A stretch of 35,220 nucleotides of DNA from Steinernema hermaphroditum (Eukaryota > Nematoda > Chromadorea > Rhabditida > Steinernematidae). The first letter of the stretch is position 1. Every line of letters starts with the position of its first letter. The notes beneath the pieces are model-generated. The model saw only the letters and a list, made by a program, of their open reading frames with translations. It ran no database searches and had not been told where the DNA came from. Shown here piece after piece: positions 1 to 11,100 of this stretch. The DNA lies in NCBI GenBank assembly GCA_030435675.1, contig JAUCMV010000030.1, forward strand, positions 1 through 35,220. The letters are read 5' to 3'. A program made the translations under genes and the position numbers.

Positions 1-126
1 TATCTGTCTCGAATTGAAAGTTTTGCAGGAAACTAAGATAGTCCACAGGAATCCCAACGGGAATAGGCGCGTTCGATCAGGCTCGTGCAGTTCTACAAGA
101 TCCAATCATAAAAATTCTATGGTACT
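1..126 (+). repeat. Left partial monomer (m48-m173)
   Basis: The window begins inside a unit, at the TATCTGTCTCG segment, and runs to the next TTGGAGC at 127. It carries the common hypervariable block. At 116 it has T instead of G (AAAAATTCT), one of six such copies, all within the first 9.7 kb. The rest of the unit lies upstream of the window. Confidence 0.95.
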
Positions 127-287
127 TTGGAGCAGGAGGGTCAGATGCAGAACTCTTTGTATGAACAAGGCCCTATCTGTCTCGAATTGAAAGTTTTGCA
201 GGAAACTAAGATAGTCCACAGTAATCCCAACGGGAATAGGCGCGTTCGATCAGGCTCGTGCAGTTCTACAAGATCCAATCATAAAAA

Positions 288-460
288 TTGGAGCGGAGGG
301 GTCAGCTGCATAACTCTTTGTATGAACAAGGCCCTAACTGTCTCGAATTGAAAGTTTTGCAGGAAACTAAGATAGTCCACAGGAAATCCAACAAGAGTAG
401 GCGCGTTCGATCAGGCTCGTGCAGTTCTACAAGATCCAATCATAAAAATGCTATGGTACT
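288..460 (+). repeat. Minor-subtype monomer with CAGCTGCATAAC
   Basis: The joint with the previous unit lacks 12 bp, so AAAAA runs straight into TTGGAGC. The unit has GCGGAGGGG, TCAGCTGCATAAC where most have TCAGATGCAGAAC, m50 A, and the AAATCC/CAAGAGT block. CAGCTG at 303-308 occurs elsewhere only in the unit at 25366. Both units follow one carrying CACAGTAATCCC, so the two pairs of units share a haplotype about 25 kb apart. Confidence 0.9.
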
Positions 461-633
461 TTGGAGCAGGAGGGTCAGATGCAGAACTCTTTGTATGAAC
501 AAGGCCCTATCTGTCTCGAATTGAAAGTTTTGCAGGAAACTAAGATAGTCCACAGGAATCCCAACGGGAATAGGCGCGTTCGATCAGGCGCGTGCAGTTC
601 TACAAGATCCAATCATAAAAATGCTATGGTACT

Positions 634-806
634 TTGGAGCAGGAGGGTCAGATGCAGAGCTTTTGGTATGAGCAAGGGTCCTGCTGTCTCGAATTGAAAG
701 TTTTGCAGGAAACTAAGATAGTCCACAGTAATCCCAACGGGAATAGGCGCGTTCGATCAGGCTCGTGCAGTTCTACAAGATCCAATCATAAAAATTCTAT
801 GGTACT
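634..806 (+). repeat. Diverged monomer with a patch of nine substitutions
   Basis: The unit is ordinary up to m25. Between 659 and 683 (m26-m50) it then has nine base differences from the common form: GAGCTTTTGG replaces GAACTCTTTG, TGAGC replaces TGAAC, and GGGTCCTGCTG replaces GGCCCTATCTG. After that it is ordinary again apart from CACAGTAATCCC and the G-to-T change at 796. No other unit in the window has this patch. The sharp edges fit conversion from a divergent copy outside the window; local error is less likely because the length is preserved at 173 bp. Confidence 0.88.
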
Positions 807-1249
807 TTGGAGCAGGAGGGTCAGATGCAGAACTCTTTGTATGAACAAGGCCCTATCTGTCTCGAATTGAAAGTTTTGCAGGAAACTAAGATAGTCCACA
901 GGAATCCCAACGGGAATAGGCGCGTTCGATCAGGCTCGTGCAGTTCTACAAGATCCAATCATAAAAATTCTATGGTACTTTGGAGCAGGAGGGTCAGATG
1001 CAGAACTCTTTGTATGAACAAGGCCCTAACTGTCTCGAATTGAAAGTTTTGCAGGAAACTAAGATAGTCCACAGGAAATCCCAACGGGAATAGGCGCGTT
1101 CGATCAGGCTCGTGCAGTTCTACAAGATCCAATCATAAAAATGCTATGGTACTTTGGAGCAGGAGGGTCAGATGCAGAACTCTTTGTATGAACAAGGCCC
1201 TATCTGTCTCGAATTGAAAGTTTTGCAGGAAACTAAGATAGTCCACAGG

Positions 1250-1264
1250 AATCCCAACGGGAAT
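1250..1264 (+). repeat. Hypervariable 15-bp block of the monomer (reference copy)
   Basis: In the reference unit this block reads AATCCCAACGGGAAT and holds a short dyad, TCCC-AAC-GGGA. Across the array it is by far the most variable part. Left-half alleles are AATCCC, AATTCC, AAATCC, AAATCCC and once AAAACC (near 22542). Right-half alleles are CGGGAAT, CAAGAAT, CAAGAGT, CAGGAAT and rare singletons: CAAGATT near 13552, CGAGAAT near 9745 and CAAGGAAT near 19780. AATCCC is usually paired with CGGG, and AAATCC usually with CAAG. Sequence on either side is almost unchanged, so the variation is focal. Confidence 0.9.
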
Positions 1265-1266
1265 AG

Positions 1267-1288
1267 GCGCGTTCGATCAGGCTCGTGC
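1267..1288. repeat. Imperfect inverted repeat in each monomer (reference copy)
   Basis: GCGCG at 1267-1271 can pair with CGTGC at 1284-1288 through five pairs including one G-T wobble, around a 12-nt loop starting TTCGATC. The element falls at m114-m135, where CpGs cluster (three within GCGCGTTCG). It recurs in nearly every unit. One unit, near 586-592, reads GCGCGTGC instead of GCTCGTGC. The stem is short, so a structural role is only a possibility. Confidence 0.45.
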
Positions 1289-2714
1289 AGTTCTACAAGA
1301 TCCAATCATAAAAATGCTATGGTACTTTGGAGCAGGAGGGTCAGATGCAGAACTCTTTGTATGAACAAGGCCCTATCTGTCTCGAATTGAAAGTTTTGCA
1401 GGAAACTAAGATAGTCCACAGGAAATCCCAACAAGAATAGGCGCGTTCGATCAGGCTCGTGCAGTTCTACAAGATCCAATCATAAAAATGCTATGGTACT
1501 TTGGAGCAGGAGGGTCAGATGCAGAACTCTTTGTATGAACAAGGCCCTATCTGTCTCGAATTGAAAGTTTTGCAGGAAACTAAGATAGTCCACAGGAAAT
1601 CCCAACGGGAATAGGCGCGTTCGATCAGGCTCGTGCAGTTCTACAAGATCCAATCATAAAAATGCTATGGTACTTTGGAGCAGGAGGGTCAGATGCAGAA
1701 CTCTTTGTATGAACAAGGCCCTATCTGTCTCGAATTGAAAGTTTTGCAGGAAACTAAGATAGTCCACAGGAATCCCAACGGGAATAGGCGCGTTCGATCA
1801 GGCTCGTGCAGTTCTACAAGATCCAATCATAAAAATGCTATGGTACTTTGGAGCAGGAGGGTCAGATGCAGAACTCTTTGTATGAACAAGGCCCTATCTG
1901 TCTCGAATTGAAAGTTTTGCAGGAAACTAAGATAGTCCACAGGAATCCCAACGGGAATAGGCGCGTTCGATCAGGCTCGTGCAGTTCTACAAGATCCAAT
2001 CATAAAAATGCTATGGTACTTTGGAGCAGGAGGGGTCAGATGCAGAACTCTTTGTATGAACAAGGCCCTAACTGTCTCGAATTGAAAGTTTTGCAGGAAA
2101 CTAAGATAGTCCACAGGAATCCCAACGGGAATAGGCGCGTTCGATCAGGCTCGTGCAGTTCTACAAGATCCAATCATAAAAATGCTATGGTACTTTGGAG
2201 CAGGAGGGTCAGATGCAGAACTCTTTGTATGAACAAGGCCCTATCTGTCTCGAATTGAAAGTTTTGCAGGAAACTAAGATAGTCCACAGGAATCCCAACG
2301 GGAATAGGCGCGTTCGATCAGGCTCGTGCAGTTCTACAAGATCCAATCATAAAAATTCTATGGTACTTTGGAGCAGGAGGGTCAGATGCAGAACTCTTTG
2401 TATGAACAAGGCCCTATCTGTCTCGAATTGAAAGTTTTGCAGGAAACTAAGATAGTCCACAGGAATCCCAACGGGAATAGGCGCGTTCGATCAGGCTCGT
2501 GCAGTTCTACAAGATCCAATCATAAAAATGCTATGGTACTTTGGAGCAGGAGGGTCAGATGCAGAACTCTTTGTATGAACAAGGCCCTAACTGTCTCGAA
2601 TTGAAAGTTTTGCAGGAAACTAAGATAGTCCACAGGAAATCCCAACGGGAATAGGCGCGTTCGATCAGGCTCGTGCAGTTCTACAAGATCCAATCATAAA
2701 AATGCTATGGTACT

Positions 2715-5137
2715 TTGGAGCAGGAGGGTCAGATGCAGAACTCTTTGTATGAACAAGGCCCTATCTGTCTCGAATTGAAAGTTTTGCAGGAAACTAAGAT
2801 AGTCCACAGGAATCCCAACGGGAATAGGCGCGTTCGATCAGGCTCGTGCAGTTCTACAAGATCCAATCATAAAAATGCTATGGTACTTTGGAGCAGGAGG
2901 GTCAGATGCAGAACTCTTTGTATGAACAAGGCCCTATCTGTCTCGAATTGAAAGTTTTGCAGGAAACTAAGATAGTCCACAGGAATCCCAACGGGAATAG
3001 GCGCGTTCGATCAGGCTCGTGCAGTTCTACAAGATCCAATCATAAAAATGCTATGGTACTTTGGAGCAGGAGGGTCAGATGCAGAACTCTTTGTATGAAC
3101 AAGGCCCTATCTGTCTCGAATTGAAAGTTTTGCAGGAAACTAAGATAGTCCACAGGAATCCCAACGGGAATAGGCGCGTTCGATCAGGCTCGTGCAGTTC
3201 TACAAGATCCAATCATAAAAATGCTATGGTACTTTGGAGCAGGAGGGTCAGATGCAGAACTCTTTGTATGAACAAGGCCCTATCTGTCTCGAATTGAAAG
3301 TTTTGCAGGAAACTAAGATAGTCCACAGGAAATCCCAACGGGAATAGGCGCGTTCGATCAGGCTCGTGCAGTTCTACAAGATCCAATCATAAAAATGCTA
3401 TGGTACTTTGGAGCAGGAGGGTCAGATGCAGAACTCTTTGTATGAACAAGGCCCTATCTGTCTCGAATTGAAAGTTTTGCAGGAAACTAAGATAGTCCAC
3501 AGGAATCCCAACGGGAATAGGCGCGTTCGATCAGGCTCGTGCAGTTCTACAAGATCCAATCATAAAAATGCTATGGTACTTTGGAGCAGGAGGGTCAGAT
3601 GCAGAACTCTTTGTATGAACAAGGCCCTATCTGTCTCGAATTGAAAGTTTTGCAGGAAACTAAGATAGTCCACAGGAATCCCAACGGGAATAGGCGCGTT
3701 CGATCAGGCTCGTGCAGTTCTACAAGATCCAATCATAAAAATGCTATGGTACTTTGGAGCAGGAGGGTCAGATGCAGAACTCTTTGTATGAACAAGGCCC
3801 TATCTGTCTCGAATTGAAAGTTTTGCAGGAAACTAAGATAGTCCACAGGAATCCCAACGGGAATAGGCGCGTTCGATCAGGCTCGTGCAGTTCTACAAGA
3901 TCCAATCATAAAAATGCTATGGTACTTTGGAGCAGGAGGGTCAGATGCAGAACTCTTTGTATGAACAAGGCCCTATCTGTCTCGAATTGAAAGTTTTGCA
4001 GGAAACTAAGATAGTCCACAGGAAATCCAACGGGAATAGGCGCGTTCGATCAGGCTCGTGCAGTTCTACAAGATCCAATCATAAAAATGCTATGGTACTT
4101 TGGAGCAGGAGGGTCAGATGCAGAACTCTTTGTATGAACAAGGCCCTATCTGTCTCGAATTGAAAGTTTTGCAGGAAACTAAGATAGTCCACAGGAATCC
4201 CAACGGGAATAGGCGCGTTCGATCAGGCTCGTGCAGTTCTACAAGATCCAATCATAAAAATGCTATGGTACTTTGGAGCAGGAGGGTCAGATGCAGAACT
4301 CTTTGTATGAACAAGGCCCTATCTGTCTCGAATTGAAAGTTTTGCAGGAAACTAAGATAGTCCACAGGAATCCCAACGGGAATAGGCGCGTTCGATCAGG
4401 CTCGTGCAGTTCTACAAGATCCAATCATAAAAATGCTATGGTACTTTGGAGCAGGAGGGTCAGATGCAGAACTCTTTGTATGAACAAGGCCCTATCTGTC
4501 TCGAATTGAAAGTTTTGCAGGAAACTAAGATAGTCCACAGGAATCCCAACAAGAATAGGCGCGTTCGATCAGGCTCGTGCAGTTCTACAAGATCCAATCA
4601 TAAAAATGCTATGGTACTTTGGAGCAGGAGGGTCAGATGCAGAACTCTTTGTATGAACAAGGCCCTATCTGTCTCGAATTGAAAGTTTTGCAGGAAACTA
4701 AGATAGTCCACAGGAATCCCAACGGGAATAGGCGCGTTCGATCAGGCTCGTGCAGTTCTACAAGATCCAATCATAAAAATGCTATGGTACTTTGGAGCAG
4801 GAGGGTCAGATGCAGAACTCTTTGTATGAACAAGGCCCTATCTGTCTCGAATTGAAAGTTTTGCAGGAAACTAAGATAGTCCACAGGAATCCCAACGGGA
4901 ATAGGCGCGTTCGATCAGGCTCGTGCAGTTCTACAAGATCCAATCATAAAAATGCTATGGTACTTTGGAGCAGGAGGGTCAGATGCAGAACTCTTTGTAT
5001 GAACAAGGCCCTATCTGTCTCGAATTGAAAGTTTTGCAGGAAACTAAGATAGTCCACAGGAATCCCAACGGGAATAGGCGCGTTCGATCAGGCTCGTGCA
5101 GTTCTACAAGATCCAATCATAAAAATGCTATGGTACT
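2715..5137 (+). repeat. Highly homogenised block (14 units, all m50 T)
   Basis: Fourteen consecutive units from 2715 to 4965 all have CTATCTG at m50, GGG at the G-run and the standard ATGCT joint. Eleven carry the common block. The exceptions are 3234 (174-bp AAATCCC form), 3927 (AAATCC with CGGG) and 4446 (AATCCC with CAAG). This is the most uniform long stretch of the first 20 kb and suggests recent local amplification or homogenisation. Uniformity could also reflect assembly over-smoothing. Confidence 0.9.
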
Positions 5138-8100
5138 TTGGAGCAGGAGGGTCAGATGCAGAACTCTTTGTATGAACAAGGCCCTAACTGTCTCGAATTG
5201 AAAGTTTTGCAGGAAACTAAGATAGTCCACAGGAATTCCAACAAGAATAGGCGCGTTCGATCAGGCTCGTGCAGTTCTACAAGATCCAATCATAAAAATG
5301 CTATGGTACTTTGGAGCAGGAGGGTCAGATGCAGAACTCTTTGTATGAACAAGGCCCTATCTGTCTCGAATTGAAAGTTTTGCAGGAAACTAAGATAGTC
5401 CACAGGAAATCCCAACGGGAATAGGCGCGTTCGATCAGGCTCGTGCAGTTCTACAAGATCCAATCATAAAAATGCTATGGTACTTTGGAGCAGGAGGGTC
5501 AGATGCAGAACTCTTTGTATGAACAAGGCCCTATCTGTCTCGAATTGAAAGTTTTGCAGGAAACTAAGATAGTCCACAGGAATCCCAACGGGAATAGGCG
5601 CGTTCGATCAGGCTCGTGCAGTTCTACAAGATCCAATCATAAAAATGCTATGGTACTTTGGAGCAGGAGGGTCAGATGCAGAACTCTTTGTATGAACAAG
5701 GCCCTATCTGTCTCGAATTGAAAGTTTTGCAGGAAACTAAGATAGTCCACAGGAATCCCAACGGGAATAGGCGCGTTCGATCAGGCTCGTGCAGTTCTAC
5801 AAGATCCAATCATAAAATGCTATGGTACTTTGGAGCAGGAGGGTCAGATGCAGAACTCTTTGTATGAACAAGGCCCTAACTGTCTCGAATTGAAAGTTTT
5901 GCAGGAAACTAAGATAGTCCACAGGAAATCCCAACGGGAATAGGCGCGTTCGATCAGGCTCGTGCAGTGCTACAAGATCCAATCATAAAAATGCTATGGT
6001 ACTTTGGAGCAGGAGGGTCAGATGCAGAACTCTTTGTATGAACAAGGCCCTATCTGTCTCGAATTGAAAGTTTTGCAGGAAACTAAGATAGTCCACAGGA
6101 ATCCCAACGGGAATAGGCGCGTTCGATCAGGCTCGTGCAGTTCTACAAGATCCAATCATAAAAATCTTGGTTTGGAGCAGGAGGGGTCAGATGCATAACT
6201 CTTTGTATGAACAAGGCCCTAACTGTCTCGAATTGAAAGTTTTGCAGGAAACTAAGATAGTCCACAGGAAATCCAACAAGAGTAGGCGCGTTCGATCAGG
6301 CTCGTGCAGTTCTACAAGATCCAATCATAAAAATGCTATGGTACTTTGGAGCAGGAGGGTCAGATGCAGAACTCTTTGTATGAACAAGGCCCTATCTGTC
6401 TCGAATTGAAAGTTTTGCAGGAAACTAAGATAGTCCACAGGAATCCCAACGGGAATAGGCGCGTTCGATCAGGCTCGTGCAGTTCTACAAGATCCAATCA
6501 TAAAAATGCTATGGTACTTTGGAGCAGGAGGGTCAGATGCAGAACTCTTTGTATGAACAAGGCCCTATCTGTCTCGAATTGAAAGTTTTGCAGGAAACTA
6601 AGATAGTCCACAGGAATCCCAACGGGAATAGGCGCGTTCGATCAGGCTCGTGCAGTTCTACAAGATCCAATCATAAAAATGCTATGGTACTTTGGAGCAG
6701 GAGGGTCAGATGCAGAACTCTTTGTATGAACAAGGCCCTATCTGTCTCGAATTGAAAGTTTTGCAGGAAACTAAGATAGTCCACAGGAATCCCAACGGGA
6801 ATAGGCGCGTTCGATCAGGCTCGTGCAGTTCTACAAGATCCAATCATAAAAATTGTATGGTACTTTGGAGCAGGAGGGTCAGATGCAGAACTCTTTGTAT
6901 GAACAAGGCCCTAACTGTCTCGAATTGAAAGTTTTGCAGGAAACTAAGATAGTCCACAGGAAATCCCAACAAGAATAGGCGCGTTCGATCAGGCTCGTGC
7001 AGTTCTACAAGATCCAATCATAAAAATGCTATGGTACTTTGGAGCAGGAGGGTCAGATGCAGAACTCTTTGTATGAACAAGGCCCTATCTGTCTCGAATT
7101 GAAAGTTTTGCAGGAAACTAAGATAGTCCACAGGAATCCCAACGGGAATAGGCGCGTTCGATCAGGCTCGTGCAGTTCTACAAGATCCAATCATAAAAAT
7201 TCTATGGTACTTTGGAGCAGGAGGGTCAGATGCAGAACTCTTTGTATGAACAAGGCCCTATCTGTCTCGAATTGAAAGTTTTGCAGGAAACTAAGATAGT
7301 CCACAGGAAATCCCAACGGGAATAGGCGCGTTCGATCAGGCTCGTGCAGTTCTACAAGATCCAATCATAAAAATGCTATGGTACTTTGGAGCAGGAGGGT
7401 CAGATGCAGAACTCTTTGTATGAACAAGGCCCTAACTGTCTCGAATTGAAAGTTTTGCAGGAAACTAAGATAGTCCACAGGAATCCCAACGGGAATAGGC
7501 GCGTTCGATCAGGCTCGTGCAGTTCTACAAGATCCAATCATAAAAATGCTATGGTACTTTGGAGCAGGAGGGTCAGATGCAGAACTCTTTGTATGAACAA
7601 GGCCCTATCTGTCTCGAATTGAAAGTTTTGCAGGAAACTAAGATAGTCCACAGGAATTCCAACGGGAATAGGCGCGTTCGATCAGGCTCGTGCAGTTCTA
7701 CAAGATCCAATCATAAAAATGCTATGGTACTTTGGAGCAGGAGGGTCAGATGCAGAACTCTTTGTATGAACAAGGCCCTAACTGTCTCGAATTGAAAGTT
7801 TTGCAGGAAACTAAGATAGTCCACAGGAAATCCAACAAGAATAGGCGCGTTCGATCAGGCTCGTGCAGTTCTACAAGATCCAATCATAAAAATGCTATGG
7901 TACTTTGGAGCAGGAGGGTCAGATGCAGAACTCTTTGTATGAACAAGGCCCTATCTGTCTCGAATTGAAAGTTTTGCAGGAAACTAAGATAGTCCACAGG
8001 AAATCCCAACGGGAATAGGCGCGTTCGATCAGGCTCGTGCAGTTCTACAAGATCCAATCATAAAAATGCTATGGTACTTTGGAGCAGGAGGGTCAGATGC

Positions 8101-11100
8101 AGAACTCTTTGTATGAACAAGGCCCTATCTGTCTCGAATTGAAAGTTTTGCAGGAAACTAAGATAGTCCACAGGAATCCCAACGGGAATAGGCGCGTTCG
8201 ATCAGGCTCGTGCAGTTCTACAAGATCCAATCATAAAAATGCTATGGTACTTTGGAGCAGGAGGGTCAGATGCAGAACTCTTTGTATGAACAAGGCCCTA
8301 TCTGTCTCGAATTGAAAGTTTTGCAGGAAACTAAGATAGTCCACAGGAATCCCAACGGGAATAGGCGCGTTCGATCAGGCTCGTGCAGTTCTACAAGATC
8401 CAATCATAAAAATGCTATGGTACTTTGGAGCAGGAGGGTCAGATGCAGAACTCTTTGTATGAACAAGGCCCTAACTGTCTCGAATTGAAAGTTTTGCAGG
8501 AAACTAAGATAGTCCACAGGAAATCCCAACAGGAATAGGCGCGTTCGATCAGGCTCGTGCAGTTCTACAAGATCCAATCATAAAAATGCTATGGTACTTT
8601 GGAGCAGGAGGGTCAGATGCAGAACTCTTTGTATGAACAAGGCCCTATCTGTCTCGAATTGAAAGTTTTGCAGGAAACTAAGATAGTCCACAGGAATCCC
8701 AACGGGAATAGGCGCGTTCGATCAGGCTCGTGCAGTTCTACAAGATCCAATCATAAAAATCTATGGTACTTTGGAGCAGGAGGGGTCAGATGCAGAACTC
8801 TTTGTATGAACAAGGCCCTAACTGTCTCGAATTGAAAGTTTTGCAGGAAACTAAGATAGTCCACAGGAAATCCCAACAAGAGTAGGCGCGTTCGATCAGG
8901 CTCGTGCAGTTCTACAAGATCCAATCATAAAAATGCTATGGTACTTTGGAGCAGGAGGGTCAGATGCAGAACTCTTTGTATGAACAAGGCCCTATCTGTC
9001 TCGAATTGAAAGTTTTGCAGGAAACTAAGATAGTCCACAGGAATCCCAACGGGAATAGGCGCGTTCGATCAGGCTCGTGCAGTTCTACAAGATCCAATCA
9101 TAAAAATGCTATGGTACTTTGGAGCAGGAGGGTCAGATGCAGAACTCTTTGTATGAACAAGGCCCTAACTGTCTCGAATTGAAAGTTTTGCAGGAAACTA
9201 AGATAGTCCACAGGAATCCCAACAAGAATAGGCGCGTTCGATCAGGCTCGTGCAGTTCTACAAGATCCAATCATAAAAATGCTATGGTACTTTGGAGCAG
9301 GAGGGGTCAGATGCAGAACTCTTTGTATGAACAAGGCCCTATCTGTCTCGAATTGAAAGTTTTGCAGGAAACTAAGATAGTCCACAGGAATTCCAACGGG
9401 AATAGGCGCGTTCGATCAGGCTCGTGCAGTTCTACAAGATCCAATCATAAAAATGCTATGGTACTTTGGAGCAGGAGGGTCAGATGCAGAACTCTTTGTA
9501 TGAACAAGGCCCTATCTGTCTCGAATTGAAAGTTTTGCAGGAAACTAAGATAGTCCACAGGAATCCCAACGGGAATAGGCGCGTTCGATCAGGCTCGTGC
9601 AGTTCTACAAGATCCAATCATAAAAATTCTATGGTACTTTGGAGCAGGAGGGTCAGATGCAGAACTCTTTGTATGAACAAGGCCCTATCTGTCTCGAATT
9701 GAAAGTTTTGCAGGAAACTAAGATAGTCCACAGGAAATCCCAACGAGAATAGGCGCGTTCGATCAGGCTCGTGCAGTTCTACAAGATCCAATCATAAAAA
9801 TGCTATGGTACTTTGGAGCAGGAGGGTCAGATGCAGAACTCTTTGTATGAACAAGGCCCTATCTGTCTCGAATTGAAAGTTTTGCAGGAAACTAAGATAG
9901 TCCACAGGAATCCCAACGGGAATAGGCGCGTTCGATCAGGCTCGTGCAGTTCTACAAGATCCAATCATAAAAATGCTATGGTACTTTGGAGCAGGAGGGT
10001 CAGATGCAGAACTCTTTGTATGAACAAGGCCCTAACTGTCTCGAATTGAAAGTTTTGCAGGAAACTAAGATAGTCCACAGGAATTCCAACAAGAATAGGC
10101 GCGTTCGATCAGGCTCGTGCAGTTCTACAAGATCCAATCATAAAAATGCTATGGTACTTTGGAGCAGGAGGGTCAGATGCAGAACTCTTTGTATGAACAA
10201 GGCCCTATCTGTCTCGAATTGAAAGTTTTGCAGGAAACTAAGATAGTCCACAGGAATCCCAACGGGAATAGGCGCGTTCGATCAGGCTCGTGCAGTTCTA
10301 CAAGATCCAATCATAAAAATGCTATGGTACTTTGGAGCAGGAGGGTCAGATGCAGAACTCTTTGTATGAACAAGGCCCTATCTGTCTCGAATTGAAAGTT
10401 TTGCAGGAAACTAAGATAGTCCACAGGAATCCCAACGGGAATAGGCGCGTTCGATCAGGCTCGTGCAGTTCTACAAGATCCAATCATAAAAATGCTATGG
10501 TACTTTGGAGCAGGAGGGTCAGATGCAGAACTCTTTGTATGAACAAGGCCCTATCTGTCTCGAATTGAAAGTTTTGCAGGAAACTAAGATAGTCCACAGG
10601 AAATCCAACAAGAATAGGCGCGTTCGATCAGGCTCGTGCAGTTCTACAAGATCCAATCATAAAAATGCTATGGTACTTTGGAGCAGGAGGGTCAGATGCA
10701 GAACTCTTTGTATGAACAAGGCCCTATCTGTCTCGAATTGAAAGTTTTGCAGGAAACTAAGATAGTCCACAGGAATCCCAACGGGAATAGGCGCGTTCGA
10801 TCAGGCTCGTGCAGTTCTACAAGATCCAATCATAAAAATGCTATGGTACTTTGGAGCAGGAGGGTCAGATGCAGAACTCTTTGTATGAACAAGGCCCTAT
10901 CTGTCTCGAATTGAAAGTTTTGCAGGAAACTAAGATAGTCCACAGGAATCCCAACGGGAATAGGCGCGTTCGATCAGGCTCGTGCAGTTCTACAAGATCC
11001 AATCATAAAAATGCTATGGTACTTTGGAGCAGGAGGGTCAGATGCAGAACTCTTTGTATGAACAAGGCCCTATCTGTCTCGAATTGAAAGTTTTGCAGGA

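Larger units (their letters stand above)
127..1153 (+). repeat. Heterogeneous left segment of the array (6 units)
   Basis: Six units start at 127, 288, 461, 634, 807 and 980. Two of them (127 and 634) have CACAGTAATCCC rather than CACAGGAATCCC, a change found in only four units of the array. The unit at 127 is 161 bp because its 3' end is shortened, and the one at 288 is a minor-subtype unit. The unit at 461 has GCGCGTGC. The unit at 634 is strongly diverged. The unit at 980 has m50 A and the 174-bp block. This is the most mixed short stretch in the first 5 kb. Confidence 0.9.
1154..1326 (+). repeat. Reference monomer (commonest 173-bp form)
   Basis: This unit carries the commonest allele at every variable site and is used here as the reference for positions m1-m173. 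It starts at TTGGAGC and has GGG at m13-m15, T at m50 (CTATCTG), the AATCCCAACGGGAAT block at m97-m111, GTTCTAC at m137-m143 and AAAAATGCTATGG at m157-m169. By hand count it has 35 C and 43 G in 173 bases, about 45% G+C. It has six CpG dinucleotides, five of them in the second half. Expected CpG from composition is about 8.7, so CpG is only mildly depleted. The start point is arbitrary because a tandem array has no natural phase. Confidence 0.95.
1154..2714 (+). repeat. Ordinary array segment (9 units)
   Basis: Units start at 1154, 1327, 1501, 1675, 1848, 2021, 2195, 2368 and 2541. Five have the common hypervariable block at 173 bp. Three (1327, 1501, 2541) have the 174-bp AAATCCC block. The unit at 2021 has GGGG at the G-run and m50 A. 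The unit at 2195 ends with the G-to-T joint variant at 2357. No gene or foreign sequence is seen. Confidence 0.9.

Noticed and set aside
1249..1265. CENP-B box
   Set aside because: The right part AACGGGA resembles the right part of the box, but the required TTCG at the left and the central A are absent on the forward strand. On the reverse strand only CGTTGG matches and CGGG is missing.
1267..1290. tRNA gene or tRNA-derived SINE
   Set aside because: The TTCGATC stretch resembles a T-loop, but its flanks do not form a five-pair T stem, and no acceptor or anticodon arm can be seen. Only the weak A/B-box resemblance is kept as a finding.
1310..1320. TATA-like CATAAAAA in each unit as a promoter
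   Set aside because: It is one base off a TATA box and recurs in every unit as part of an A-rich joint. No gene or other promoter element follows it.
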